DNA of 64,000 bases, from the NCBI GenBank assembly GCA_016188575.1, contig JACPHN010000032.1:98185-162184 (forward strand). Reading direction: 5' to 3'. Below are positions 1-10,400 of the stretch, in pieces; the stretch's first letter is position 1; each line of letters starts with the position of its first letter. The position numbers and the translations under genes are program-made. The notes under the pieces are model-generated. The model did no database searches and was not told where the DNA came from. It saw only the letters and a program-made list of their open reading frames with translations. Origin of the DNA: Candidatus Schekmanbacteria bacterium (GTDB taxonomy: Bacteria; CSSED10-310; JACPHN01).

Positions 1-2
1 TG

Positions 3-41
3 GAAGCCTATAGCGGCTTCCAGGTGTTCGTGACCCAGTAG
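3..41 (+). CDS. amt: C-terminal end of an ammonium transporter (partial)
   Basis: Only the last 12 codons and the TAG stop are in the window. They read [12 protein letters not shown], the type of tail that closes P-II-controlled ammonium channels, where the cytoplasmic C terminus meets the P-II T-loop. The gene stops 25 bases before a P-II gene, the standard amt-glnK arrangement. The call rests on this short tail and on context; the channel domain lies outside the window. Confidence 0.55.
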   Translation, partial: EAYSGFQVFVTQ

Positions 42-66
42 GGCGGCCGGCCACGGGAGTGAAACC

Positions 67-408
67 ATGAAGCTCATCATTGCCTACATTCAGCCCGAGC
101 GCCTGCCTGCGGTCAAGCAAGCGCTATACGAACGTGAGATTTACAAGATTTCCGTCACCAATGCCCTGGGCTGTGGCCAGCAGCACGGCTACACGGAGAC
201 GTACCGGGGCGCCGACCTCGAGGTCAGCCTGTTGAAAAAAGTGCGCCTCGAAATCGCGGTCAATGAAGCGTTTGTGCAGCCCACCGTCGAGGCGATCACC
301 AAGGGGGCGCGAACCGGAAACATCGGCGATGGCAAGATTTTCATCATGAGCCTCGCCGACTGCGTTCGCATCCGCACCGGCGAGACCGGCTCGGAGGCAA
401 TCGGGTAA
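67..408 (+). CDS. glnK: P-II family nitrogen regulator (GlnK-like), lacks Tyr51
   Basis: A 113-residue protein with the full P-II fold. P-II trimers bind ATP/ADP and 2-oxoglutarate and gate AmtB or modulate nitrogen enzymes. Visible signatures are the T-loop segment around residues 37-55, the nucleotide loop [10 protein letters not shown] near residue 83 and RIRTGE near residue 101. The usual RGAEY is RGADL here: residue 51, the uridylylated tyrosine of enterobacterial P-II, is leucine, and Tyr46 is kept. GGGAG precedes the ATG. Placement straight after an ammonium-transporter tail favours the GlnK role. GlnD-type control through Tyr51 is therefore unlikely. Confidence 0.93.
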   Translation: MKLIIAYIQPERLPAVKQALYEREIYKISVTNALGCGQQHGYTETYRGADLEVSLLKKVRLEIAVNEAFVQPTVEAITKGARTGNIGDGKIFIMSLADCVRIRTGETGSEAIG

Positions 409-559
409 CGCAATCTTCCTGCGCGTCGCGAAGGGCGCGCAGGCAGGCAGGCAGTTGGCGGCGATCGCCCCTCCCCGTTCGGCTCTACCTCACCGTCCAG
501 GTCCTTTGCGATCAGAGCAACCTCCGGGGAGGAGCAATCGCCGCGCTTTTTTGCTCTGC

Positions 560-1447
560 CTACGCCGCCGCCGCCACCGCGCCAGCTATCCCCAGAACGA
601 CCGCCGCAGCGCGTCTTCGCGTCAGGCGCTCACCCAGAAACAGGGCAGCAAACACGAGCACAAACACGGAGCTGGTCTGGTTCAAGACGCTGGCCAGGCC
701 GGCGAAGGTGTGTTGGAAGGCGCTAAGCCAGAGGATCATGGCGACGTAGCTGCTCATGATCGACGCCGGCACCATGAACCGCCACGCGCGCGTCGGCCGA
801 AAGTGCGCGAGAATTTCGCGGCGATCCCGCCGCAGGGCGCATTGAATCGCCAAGAAGACCGCTCCAGCAGCGAGCCTGGCGGTGGTCACCCACCAGACGT
901 CAGTGTGCGCCAGCACCGGCTTGGCCAGCGTCACGCCGAGCGCCATGAAAATCATCGAGAGGGCGCCGAGCACGACCCCCTCGGTAACCTCGCGCCGCGC
1001 CGGCTGACGCTCCCCGTCTCGCGCGTCAGCCGGTGTCCCCACCAGAATCGCCCCAACCATCAGCCCGATCGACAGCACGAGACGCCAACTCACATCCTCA
1101 TTCAAGAAAAAATAGGCGCACAGTACGACCGATGGGCTATAGAGGCAGTCCACGATGGCGTTGCGGCCTGCGCCAAGGCGATTCAAGCTGGCGAGAAAGA
1201 GAGTGTCCGCAACGCCAAGACCGAGCACGCCGCTGAGAATGACGGCAGCCCAATCGCCGCGTCCGACGCCGGCCGGCACGAGGTCGACGCCGAGTAGGAG
1301 CAGCGTGATCAAGAAAAGGGTCAGCGCCACGGTGTTCTTGAAGAGGTTCAGTGCCACCGGCGGGACGCCGTACCCGCAGATACGCAGCAGCACGACGGCC
1401 GCGGCCCATGCGGCGGCGCACAACAGGGCGTACGTTTCTCCAAGCAT
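560..1447 (-). CDS. EamA/DMT-family transporter
   Basis: A 295-residue, strongly hydrophobic inner-membrane protein with about ten predicted transmembrane segments arranged as two EamA halves (about 1-140 and 155-290). Each half ends in the typical motif of a helix, a short loop with FFLNEDVSW or LFLGERLT, then a last helix. Members of this drug/metabolite superfamily export amino acids, nucleosides or other small metabolites; nothing in the sequence fixes the substrate. It is convergent with glnK and is not evidently part of an operon. Confidence 0.85.
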   Translation of the reverse strand: MLGETYALLCAAAWAAAVVLLRICGYGVPPVALNLFKNTVALTLFLITLLLLGVDLVPAGVGRGDWAAVILSGVLGLGVADTLFLASLNRLGAGRNAIVDCLYSPSVVLCAYFFLNEDVSWRLVLSIGLMVGAILVGTPADARDGERQPARREVTEGVVLGALSMIFMALGVTLAKPVLAHTDVWWVTTARLAAGAVFLAIQCALRRDRREILAHFRPTRAWRFMVPASIMSSYVAMILWLSAFQHTFAGLASVLNQTSSVFVLVFAALFLGERLTRRRAAAVVLGIAGAVAAAA

Positions 1448-2666
1448 CGGAACCGGCTCCGGTGAGATTTCACGGATGGCGCGAGCAGCGCCTCCGTCAA
1501 TGATGCACCCGGCCGCTTTCTGCCGTCAACAAGGGGACGAGCCGCTCGGGTGTCGTGAGCAAGGTCGCGCGGACCAGCTATTGTACTCAGACCACGGGAA
1601 TGCGGCTACTCCGCCGGCGCCCTGAATCCTGTACCCTTCTGCGGAGAATCGATGCTCGAGGGAAAGTGCCAAGCGGTTCGGTACCTCCTGGGAACACCGC
1701 CAAAATCCTGCGGCCAGACCGCCTGCGGTGGATCTGTGTCCCGGGGGGTTACGACGACCTCGAGGTAGCCCACACAGGCCTCCAGCAACGCCGGGACCTC
1801 GGCCTCACACCTCACAGACGGAAAAACGTGCTCGCAGGATCTGGAGGAGATGCTGCGCGAAGGACTTCTCCTTCACCGAGCGTGCTTCGTAGCGGAGCTT
1901 GTGTTGTCTTCCTCGTTCACGTCCCGCGGCATCCTCCTTGGTTACGACATCCGCAACGCGGGTCACCTCGAAGTCCGATTGCACCCCGCATCGCCTCTCT
2001 CCCCGTCTTGACCGTTCGGACCGCCATCCGCGAGCATTCCTCCACCGCCCGAACGCCGCCCATGGACGACAGGCGGTGACGCGCGGCCGGCGCCACTCTT
2101 CGCCCTTGACAAGCCCCTGGCGAGCGGCTACAACTCCGGGCATGACTCGGCCGGGTCGGCGCATCTCCCGCAGCCGAACGCCGTCGCTCTCACTGTCTGA
2201 AGGCATGGCCCAGCAGCAGTCGGCGCCGGCGGTCCGACACGGATGGCGCCAGCAAGCCCTGTCTGCCGCTGGAGGCGTCCCCTAGCCCACGCTCTGGGGA
2301 GCGCTCGAGCGGGGTTGGCTCAACTGGGACGTGAATGCCGCGCCAAGGCGGCGAATGTAGTTGAGGACTACGGGGGAAGGTTCGAACGTGCGCGTTGGCG
2401 TTGGGCGAAAGCATGCGCTTTTCCCGGTCGGGCTTGGCCGGAGCGGCTCGAACGCCCCGGTGTTGCCTTGCAGCTTCGCGCCGAAAGAGCGCCGCCGTGA
2501 CGCAGCCACTGCCGATGCGCCCCACCCATGCCGGGGCGAGCAGGTGACCCGATACGGAGCTCATTTCTTCTTGCTCGCCGCCCTCCGGCCGCTTGCGAGT
2601 CGTTGCAAGTGGCACGCTGGAGGACGACCACGCTGGGCGCCGCAGTCGGAGGACGAGCTGTAGGAG
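1448..2666. other. 1.2-kb stretch without a recognisable gene
   Basis: No open frame here shows a protein family that can be recognised. Several frames are open because of high GC, including a long minus-strand one that continues through brxA. Two minus-strand pieces (about 1606-1815 and 1805-2206) abut in different frames and could be a decayed gene, but no motif supports that. The stretch precedes the BREX operon, where a BrxR-type regulator might have been expected; none is seen. Confidence 0.5.
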
Positions 2667-3455
2667 ATGGGCGAGCGAACCAACGGTCTTCGACAGCGCC
2701 TGGGGTTCCGCGACGGCGACAAAGGAACGCACTCGAGCCGCACGCTCATGCTCGCCGAGCTCGAGCAGGTGCTCGAAGCGACTCCCCAGACGGCCGACAT
2801 AGCCGATTACCGCCGCGCCGTCGTGAGCGAGAACGTCTTGGGCAAGCGAACGCACACGACGCGCGAGCACACCGTGCGCAAGCTCAAGGCCCTGTACGGC
2901 CTCGATCCGGCGTTCCCCGTCTTCCGCGCGCTGCGCTGGTTCTGGCAACTCGACATCGGGGGCCGCCCGCTCTTGGCCATGCTGTGCGGCCACGCCCGCG
3001 ACCCTTTGCTCCGCCTGACGGCCGACGCCATCCTCGTCGCCGAAGTTGGATCGAGCGTTCACCCGGATTTGATCGAACAAGTCCTGCGTGAACGAGCGCC
3101 CGGCCGCTTCAGCGAAAATAGCGAACGCTCCATTGCCCGCAACGTACTCTCGTCCTGGACCCAGTCGGGTCACCTGGCGGGCCACACCGAGAAGTCCCGC
3201 GCGCGGCCAAAGCCCACGCCGGGCAGCACGGCCTACGCGCTCTTTCTCGCCTACCTGGAAGGTCGCCGTGCGCAGCGGCTGTTCGATTCCCCCTGGGGCC
3301 GCATCCTCGACGCGCCAGAGGCCCACCTGATGGACCTTGCCGCGGCGGCCGGCCGCCGGGGCTGGATCGATCACCTGCGCGCCGGCGGCGTGATCGAGCT
3401 GCGATTCCCGAACCTGCTGAGCCGCGAAGAGCTGGAACTGATCCATGAGCAGTAG
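2667..3455 (+). CDS. brxA: BREX protein BrxA (DUF1819-like)
   Basis: A 262-residue soluble protein and first gene of the BREX operon. BrxA is a small DNA-binding component needed by many BREX phage-defence systems; its biochemical role is not settled. The assignment rests on gene order directly before brxB and brxC, on size, and on a general likeness to DUF1819 proteins, including a conserved-looking central part around NVLGKRTHTT and KLKALYGLD. An in-frame TAG lies two codons before the ATG, so translation cannot start further upstream. AGGAG abuts the ATG with no spacing, so the internal ATG at 2748 may compete. It overlaps brxB by 11 bases. Confidence 0.72.
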   Translation: MGERTNGLRQRLGFRDGDKGTHSSRTLMLAELEQVLEATPQTADIADYRRAVVSENVLGKRTHTTREHTVRKLKALYGLDPAFPVFRALRWFWQLDIGGRPLLAMLCGHARDPLLRLTADAILVAEVGSSVHPDLIEQVLRERAPGRFSENSERSIARNVLSSWTQSGHLAGHTEKSRARPKPTPGSTAYALFLAYLEGRRAQRLFDSPWGRILDAPEAHLMDLAAAAGRRGWIDHLRAGGVIELRFPNLLSREELELIHEQ

Positions 3456-4005
3456 AGTCGACCGCCTGATGCAGCGCTACGAGCGCTTCGTCGAGTTGCC
3501 TTGGGAACGCCGCCTCGCCGGAGCGCAACGCGTCTGGTTCGTGGTCTACGACAAGACGGACGAGCGACGCATCCGTGCGCGAAACGACGAGTTCGCGATC
3601 GCGACTACTCGCGCCGGCCACGGTTGGAAGCTGTGCGACCTGACCGACAGCTTTCCTCGGTGGATGGCCGGGCAGGACTACCGCGAGAGTTACTTCGAGG
3701 ACCCCGAGAGCCTGGCGCTTCTCCTCCCCGAGCTCCACGAGACCGTGGTCGACCAGGTGCGCGAGGCGCTCGAGGCCGACGCCGCCGGGCCCGATACCGT
3801 CGTCGCGGTAATGGGCATCTCGTCGCTATTCGGGTTCACCAGCGTGTCCAGGGTCGTGAACGCCGTCAGCGGCTGCATTCGCGGGCGGCTCCGGGTCTTC
3901 TTTCCCGGCGAGCACGAGGACAACAACTATCGCCTGCTCGACGCGCGAGACGGGTGGAATTACATGGCGGTTCCGATCACAGCACACGATGGAGCGGACC
4001 GGTGA
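3445..4005 (+). CDS. brxB: BREX protein BrxB (DUF1788)
   Basis: A 186-residue protein of the DUF1788 family, a constant but poorly understood BREX component. The family's C-terminal pattern is visible: LRVFFPGEHEDNNYRLLD followed by an aromatic-rich strand. Its ATG lies inside the end of brxA, and its TGA overlaps the GTG start of brxC, which indicates tight translational coupling. With brxA, brxC, pglX, pglZ and brxL it makes up the type 1 BREX core. Confidence 0.85.
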   Translation: MSSRVDRLMQRYERFVELPWERRLAGAQRVWFVVYDKTDERRIRARNDEFAIATTRAGHGWKLCDLTDSFPRWMAGQDYRESYFEDPESLALLLPELHETVVDQVREALEADAAGPDTVVAVMGISSLFGFTSVSRVVNAVSGCIRGRLRVFFPGEHEDNNYRLLDARDGWNYMAVPITAHDGADR

Positions 4006-7000
4006 TCAAGAATAGAGAGCTCTACGTCAAGGACCCTGCTGCGAACCTGCTGCTGAACGACGGCGTGGCCGAAGTCACGGACGGCCGGTCCGAGTCCGAC
4101 ATGCGCACGCTCCGCTACGAGCTCGAGACCTTCGTCTGCGACGGCGAATACGCCAAGGGGATGCGGCGCATCCTCGACACCTTCCTGCGCAACATCGATC
4201 AACCGACCCAGCCCGGCGTGTGGGTGAGCGGCTTCTACGGAAGCGGCAAGTCGCACCTCGTCAAGATGTTGCGAGCACTCTGGCTCGACATCGCCTTTGC
4301 CGACGGCGCCACCGCCAGGGGCATCGTTAACGTACCGACCGAGGTTGCCGACCAGCTTCGGGAGCTGAACACCGCCGGGCGGCGCCTCGGCGGACTCCAC
4401 GCTGCCTCGGGCAAGCTCGGCGCCGGGGCGGGCGACTTCGTGCGTATGGAGCTCCTGAACATCGTCTTTCGCTCGGTCGGTCTACCCGAGCAGTATCCTC
4501 TCGCCCGTTTCGTGATGTGGCTGCGCGATGAGGGCTATCTGGAGGAGGTCAAGGCCCGCGTCGAGGCCGCAGGCAAGGACTGGGACAAGGAGCTGCGCAA
4601 CCTCTACGTGTCGCCGCACATCGCCCAGGGGCTTCTCGAGGTCTACCCCGATTTCGCGGCCGGCCCGCGCGAAGCCCGGGCACTGCTCAAAGAGCAGTTT
4701 CCGACGGTCGGCGACGTCTCGACGGACGAGATGGTCCATGCCGTGCGCGAGGCACTCACCGTAGGCGGCAAGTTCCCGCTGACGCTGATTGCGCTTGACG
4801 AGGTGCAGCAGTACATCGGCGAGAACCAGGCGCGGAGCTTCCTGATCCAGGAGGTCACCGAGACGTGCTCGAAGCACTTCGGCGGCCGCCTGCTTTTCGT
4901 CGGAACGGGCCAGACCGCCCTCTCCGGCACCCCCATGTTGCAGAAGCTCATGGGCCGCTTCACCGTCAAGATCGAGTTGTCGGACACGGACGTCGAGACG
5001 GTCATCCGGCAGGTCATCCTCGCGAAGAGGCCAGACCACATGCCGGCGATCGAGAAGGTGCTCACCGAGCACCTCGGCGAAATCTCGCGCCACCTCGAGG
5101 GCAGCAGGGTCGCATACCGATCCGACGATCACGCTATCCTCGTTTCCGACTACCCGCTCTTGCCGGTGCGCCGGCGCTTCTGGGAGCGAGTCCTGCGCGC
5201 GGTCGATCCAGGCGGGACCGGCTCTCAGCTCCGCAGCCAATTGAAGGTTGTGCACGAGGCCAAACGCAGCACCGCAGACCAGGGCCTCGGGTGCGTGGTC
5301 GCCGGCGATTTCATCTACCACCAGATTGCCGCGAGCTTGCTCCAGACCGGAGGTCGGCCACGGGAGATCTACGAGTTCATCAAGGAGCTCTCGACCGGCT
5401 CGCTCGACGACCGCCTCAAGGCACGGGTCGGCGGGCTCATCTTCTTGATCGGGAAGCTGCCGCGCGACCCGGGGGCAAACCTCGGCGTCACCGGAAACCC
5501 GGATGCGCTCGCCGACCTGCTCGTGTGCGACCTGCGCGACGGCAGCGTCGAGCTGCGCAAGCGCCTCCCCGACCTGCTCGCCGAGCTCGAGGAAAGCGGC
5601 AAGGTCATGCGGGTCGGCCAGGAATATCGGATGCAGACCCGGGAGAGCAGCGCCTGGACGGAAGAGTACCGCAGTCAGATTGCCGCCGTGCTCGGCGATC
5701 CCCAGCGCGTGAATCACGAACGAGCCGACCTGCTGCGCAACGAGTGCGGCAAGCGCCTCAAGGGACTCAAGGTCTACCAGGGCCAGTGCAGGGAGCAGCG
5801 GACGATCACCCCCCACTTCGGCCCCGAGCCACCCAAGGAAGCCGACAAGGCGGTACACGTCTGGATTCGCGACGGCTGGGAGGAAGAAGAGAAGACGGTG
5901 ATTTCCGATGCTACGGCGACCGGCACCGAGTCACCGCCCATCTTCGTGTTTGTGCCTCGCCGCTCGGCTGACGAGATCAAGAAGACCCTCGGCAGCCTGC
6001 GCGCCGCCGAGGCGACCCTTCATGCACGGGGCGCTCCGAGCACACCCGAGGGAGACGAGGCACGCCTGGCGATGGACACCCGCAAGAGCGAGGCGGAACG
6101 CCGGCTTGCCGGCCTTGTCGACGAGGTCTTTGCGGGTGCCAGAGTTTTCCAGGCAGGAGGCCAGGAGCTATTCGCCGACGACCTGGCGTCCAAGGTAGCG
6201 GCGGCCGCCGATGGGTCTGTCGTGCGTCTCTACCCTCAGTTCGATGCGGCTGACCACCCGAAGTGGAACAAGGTCATCGACCGGGCACGTCAGGGCGACG
6301 GTGCCTCGCTCGAGGTGCTCGGGCACAAGGAAGAGATCGGCAAGCACCCGGTAACGGCCGCCATCCTCAAGGCGATCGGCAGCGGCAGGAAGGGCAGCGA
6401 GATCCAGAAACTTTTCACGGACAGCCCCTATGGCTGGCCGGCGGATGCGATCGAGGGGGGTTTCTACGCGCTCGTTCAGAGCGGTGACTTGTGGGCGACC
6501 GACGGCGATAACAGCGTTCTCGACGCGAAGACCCTGGACCGCCGCAAGATTGCCCAGACGCGCTTTCGGGTAGAGTCGGTGACAGTCAGCGCGCTCCAGC
6601 GCATCAAGATCCGCAAGCTGCTCCAGGACGTCGGAATCGCCTGCAGGGCGACCGAGGAGCTGACGGGGATTGCCGCGTTACTCGAGGTTCTCCGGCAGCG
6701 AGCGCGATCTGCCGGCGGCGACCCACCGCGGCCCGACGCTCCGTCGGTGGCCTATCTCGACGAGCTCGCGTTGAAGGTGGGCAACGAGCAGATCGTGGCC
6801 GTGTTCGATCGGCGCGAGGAGCTGGGTGACCAGGCCGAGAGCTGGCAGAAGACCGGTGTTCGGATCGCTGAGCGCCTACCGCGCTGGACGCGCCTCGAGC
6901 GGCTCCTGGCGCATGCCCCGCAGAGTGCTCACAACGACGGTCACAAGGCCGAGGTCGCGGCGCTGAAGACCCAGGCTGACGCCATCCGCGACCAGCGCCT

Positions 7001-7331
7001 TCTACTGGCGGATCCCGACCCGGTGCCTGGCCTCTGCGAGCAGGTCACCCAGTTGCTGCGGGACGCCCTGACTGCCAGTCAGAATGCCTACCAGGAAGCT
7101 CACGACGTCGGTATGGCCATGCTGCGGGCGGACCAGAACTGGGAGCAGCTTGCTCCGGAGCAAAAGCACGAGCTGCTTGCGGCGGAGAAGCTCACCAAGG
7201 TGCCGCCGGTGGACGTGTCGAGTGAAGTCAAGGTGCTGGAGTCGCTGGAGGCGATGTCGCTGTCCACCTGGTCTGACCGGATCGCTGCGCTTCCTGCTCG
7301 ATTTCAGAAGGGTGCGGTTGGCGGCTGCTGA
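4002..7331 (+). CDS. brxC: BREX P-loop ATPase BrxC (DUF499), frameshifted near the 3' end
   Basis: A very large ATPase, 1109 residues as written, and one of the three most conserved BREX proteins. The Walker A motif GFYGSGKSHL is at residues 77-86, and a Walker B-like LIALDEVQQ lies near residue 263. The start is a GTG overlapping the brxB stop (GTGA). The frame ends early with FQKGAVGGC. Shifting by one base at about 7308 restores a family-like tail (positions 7309-7476), giving about 1157 residues, near the usual BrxC length. This is either a real frameshift or a sequencing error; the last ~55 residues are lost if it is real. Confidence 0.93.
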   Translation: MIKNRELYVKDPAANLLLNDGVAEVTDGRSESDMRTLRYELETFVCDGEYAKGMRRILDTFLRNIDQPTQPGVWVSGFYGSGKSHLVKMLRALWLDIAFADGATARGIVNVPTEVADQLRELNTAGRRLGGLHAASGKLGAGAGDFVRMELLNIVFRSVGLPEQYPLARFVMWLRDEGYLEEVKARVEAAGKDWDKELRNLYVSPHIAQGLLEVYPDFAAGPREARALLKEQFPTVGDVSTDEMVHAVREALTVGGKFPLTLIALDEVQQYIGENQARSFLIQEVTETCSKHFGGRLLFVGTGQTALSGTPMLQKLMGRFTVKIELSDTDVETVIRQVILAKRPDHMPAIEKVLTEHLGEISRHLEGSRVAYRSDDHAILVSDYPLLPVRRRFWERVLRAVDPGGTGSQLRSQLKVVHEAKRSTADQGLGCVVAGDFIYHQIAASLLQTGGRPREIYEFIKELSTGSLDDRLKARVGGLIFLIGKLPRDPGANLGVTGNPDALADLLVCDLRDGSVELRKRLPDLLAELEESGKVMRVGQEYRMQTRESSAWTEEYRSQIAAVLGDPQRVNHERADLLRNECGKRLKGLKVYQGQCREQRTITPHFGPEPPKEADKAVHVWIRDGWEEEEKTVISDATATGTESPPIFVFVPRRSADEIKKTLGSLRAAEATLHARGAPSTPEGDEARLAMDTRKSEAERRLAGLVDEVFAGARVFQAGGQELFADDLASKVAAAADGSVVRLYPQFDAADHPKWNKVIDRARQGDGASLEVLGHKEEIGKHPVTAAILKAIGSGRKGSEIQKLFTDSPYGWPADAIEGGFYALVQSGDLWATDGDNSVLDAKTLDRRKIAQTRFRVESVTVSALQRIKIRKLLQDVGIACRATEELTGIAALLEVLRQRARSAGGDPPRPDAPSVAYLDELALKVGNEQIVAVFDRREELGDQAESWQKTGVRIAERLPRWTRLERLLAHAPQSAHNDGHKAEVAALKTQADAIRDQRLLLADPDPVPGLCEQVTQLLRDALTASQNAYQEAHDVGMAMLRADQNWEQLAPEQKHELLAAEKLTKVPPVDVSSEVKVLESLEAMSLSTWSDRIAALPARFQKGAVGGC

Positions 7332-7476
7332 GCTCATGGAGCCAGAGGCCGTCTACGTCATGATCCCGTCGCGCACGTTCAAGACGCCCGACGAGGTGCG
7401 CCAGTGGGTTCTTGATTTGGAGAAGACCCTGCTCGAGAAGCTCGCGTCGAGCTCCGGGCCGGTCGTGGTGCACTGA
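7309..7476 (+). pseudogene. Out-of-frame C-terminal segment of brxC
   Basis: In the frame one base off from brxC the sequence reads RVRLAAAELMEPEAVYVMIP, then a stretch with TLKT-like FKTPDEVRQW and a short helix ending at a TGA. This has the character of a BrxC C terminus: a helix, LMEP, two short strands, then a helix before a final GPVVV. It begins exactly where the main frame becomes non-family-like. Dropping one base in the CAGAAGG stretch joins the two frames. Confidence 0.75.
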
Positions 7477-7496
7477 GGCGGGGGAGGAGTCGAAAG

Positions 7497-10400
7497 GTGC
7501 CGGTACTAGCCGAAGGACAGCGACGGACCCTTGAGAGGGCGGTTCTGGCAGCTCGGCAGGTGGCCGAAGCTGGCGCACAGGCCGCGATTCGACAGCTCGC
7601 GGTCGACGCTGCGGAGCCGTTTCAGGCACTCTCCCCTGCAGATCGGGGTCTTCGCAAGCGGCTGCGTGCCCGCGCGCGCCAGCTCGGCGACACGCGCGAC
7701 GCCAAGACCGGCCGGCACGGCACCCGGCACCTGGTGGTGGAGTGCGCGTACGAGCACTGGCATCGGATGCTCTTCGCTCGCTTTCTTGCCGAGAACAACG
7801 TCCTCATGCACCCGGACGGCGTTCCGGTCACGCTCGCGGAATGTGAGGAGCTGGCGCCCGAGGAAGGCACCGCCGATGGATGGGAGCTGGCCGCGTCGTA
7901 TGCCGCTCAGATGCTCCCGCAGGTTTTCCGGCCGGACTCACCGATCTTCGAGCTGAAGTTGCCGCCCGAGAAGGTCCGCGAGCTCGAGCGACTCCTCGCC
8001 GACCTCCCGGCTGATGTCTTCACGGCAAGCGACAGCCTCGGCTGGGTGTACCAGTACTGGCAGGCCAAGAAGAGGGACGAGATCAACGCGAGCGAGGTCA
8101 GGATCGGTGCCGACGAGCTGCCGGCCGTCACGCAGCTCTTCACCGAACCCTACATGGTCCAGTTCCTCCTGCACAATACGCTCGGTGCCTGGTGGGTCGG
8201 AAGGCACGGCCGAGACTCACTGCCGTTGGAGATGCCGTTCCTGCGACTGCGCGAAGATGGCACGCCGGCCGCCGGGACCTTCGATGATTGGCCCGCGTTG
8301 GCTCGTGAGGTGAAGGTGCTCGATCCTTGCTGCGACTCGGGGCACTTCCTGGTCGCCGCCTTTGACATGCTCGTCCGTTTTCGGATGGCGGAGGAAGGCC
8401 TTGATGCCGTCGCTGCCTGTGACGCCGTCATCCGTGACAACGTTCACGGGCTCGAGCTCGACGAGCAGTGTACGCAGATTGCCGCTTTCGCGCTCGCGCT
8501 CGTGGCCTGGACGTTCCCGGGAGCTCCCGGATACCGCGCACTGCCGGAGATGCGCATCGCTTGCTCCGGTCTCGCGCCGCGCGCCGCCAGAGACGACTGG
8601 CTTGCCCTCTGCGGCAACGACGAGCGGCTGCGGGCCGGCATGGAACGCCTCTACGACGCGTTTGCACGGGCGCCCTGCCTGGGAAGCCTCATCGACCCGA
8701 GACGTCTGGGGCTGCAGGCGCGGCAGCGGCTCCTCGGCGTGCCCTCGCTGTCGGAGATCCGGCATCTGCTCCGCCAATCCATGGCGGGTGAATCCGGCCG
8801 CCCCGCCAACGATGAACCGGCACGAAGCGAGATCGGCGTAACGGCGAAGGGCCTTGCCCATGCCGCGGATCTGCTCGGCCGTTCGTTCACACTCGTGGCA
8901 ACAAATGTCCCCTTCCTCACCCGTGGGAAGCAGGATGATGTGCTCAAGGACTTCTGCCGCGAACATCACGACGAAGCCAAGCAGGACCTGGCGACCAGCA
9001 TGTTGCAAAGGTGCCTTACGTTCTGTGCGGGTGGTGGCACCGTTGCGGTCGTAACGCCGCAGAACTGGCACATGCTGGCGACCTACACCGAGCTCCGGCG
9101 CCAGCTTCTTGCCCAGGCGGAATGGAACCTGGTCGTCAATCTCGGCCGGGCTGCATTCCGTGACATGAACTGGTGGGCGATCAACACGGCGCTGAACGTC
9201 TTGTCGCAGAAGACTCCCGACGAATCGTCAGCGTGCGCTGCCATCGATCTCGAAAACCACCGGGTCGCGGACGAGAAAGGCGCGGCGGTCCAGACCTCCG
9301 AGCTGCGGGTGCTGCCCCAAAGCTCGTTCTACGAGAATCCCGACCACCGCATCGTCCTGGTGCCGACCGGGCGGGGCGTTCTGCTCGAGGCGTTTGCAGC
9401 CGGCCTTCAGGGTATCGCAACTTCAGACTACGCGCGCTTCGGCCGCTACTTCTGGGAAGTTGCCGTCGATGGCAAGACCTGGGTGTTTCAGCAGAGCACC
9501 GTGAGGGAAGTAATGCCATACGGAGGCCGCGAGTACGCGCTGCAGTGGGACAAGGGTCGAGGCGCCCTGGCGAGCTTCAGAGGCGCCAGAATTCAGGGCC
9601 TACAGGCATGGGGCAAGCTCGGCGTCGCCATCTCCCAGATGCGACACCTTCCGGCGACCCTCTACACTGGCGAAGCCTGGGACAACAACACGGCCGTGAT
9701 CCTTCCCCGTGATCCCGGCGACCTGCTCGCCATTTGGGCCTACTGCTCCTCGCCCGAGTACGCGGAGGAGGTCCGCAAGCTCGATCGGAAAGCGAACGTG
9801 ACGAACGCGACGCTCGTGAAGGTCCCCTTCGACGCCGAGCGATGGCGCACTGTGGCCGCGGAGACCTTTCCCGATGGCCTTCCTGAACCGCGCTCGAATG
9901 ATCCCACGCAGTGGTTGTTCCGAGGAGCGGTCTCGCCGTCCACCAGTCCCCTGCAAGTCGCCGTCGCGCGCCTGCTCGGCTACCGCTGGCCGGAGCAGGT
10001 CGGTGACAATCTCGACGACCTGATCGACGCGGACGGCATCGTATGCCTACCCGCCGTCCGTGGGGAGCAACCTGCAGCCACGCGGCTGCACCGACTCCTG
10101 GCCCGGGCCTTCGGCAATGACTGGTCGGCGAACAAGCAGGCTGAGCTCCTGAACGCACTAGGATGTGCCGGCTGGACACTCGAGCGCTGGCTCGGCGAGC
10201 GGTTTTTCCGGCAACACTGCGAGGTGTTCCAGCAGCGACCGTTCATCTGGCACATCTGGGACGGCGTCAAGAGCGGCGGCTTCGGCGCGCTGGTCAATTA
10301 CCACATGCTCGACCGTAAGCTCCTCGAAACTCTGACCTACAACTACCTCGGTAACTGGATTCGGCGTCAACAGGACGGCGCGAGTCGACGCGAGGACGGG

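Noticed and set aside
1606-2206. A frameshifted minus-strand gene upstream of brxA
   Set aside because: The two pieces abut in different frames, but neither shows a recognisable family and the codon use is not distinctive; kept only as a possibility.
2190-3446. A 418-codon open frame on the minus strand across brxA
   Set aside because: It is antisense to brxA, has a low-complexity Arg/Ala/Gly composition and shows no domain; a high-GC shadow.
3501-4001. A 167-residue N-terminal extension of BrxC
   Set aside because: Overlaps brxB and is Arg-rich shadow sequence; the GTG at 4002 gives the usual start.
4482-5858. A 458-codon minus-strand frame inside brxC
   Set aside because: Antisense to a clear DUF499 protein; no motif. 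Similar shadows at 13927-15018, 16055-17431, 25248-26213, 44175-45056, 50152-51714 and 53454-54428 were dropped for the same reason.
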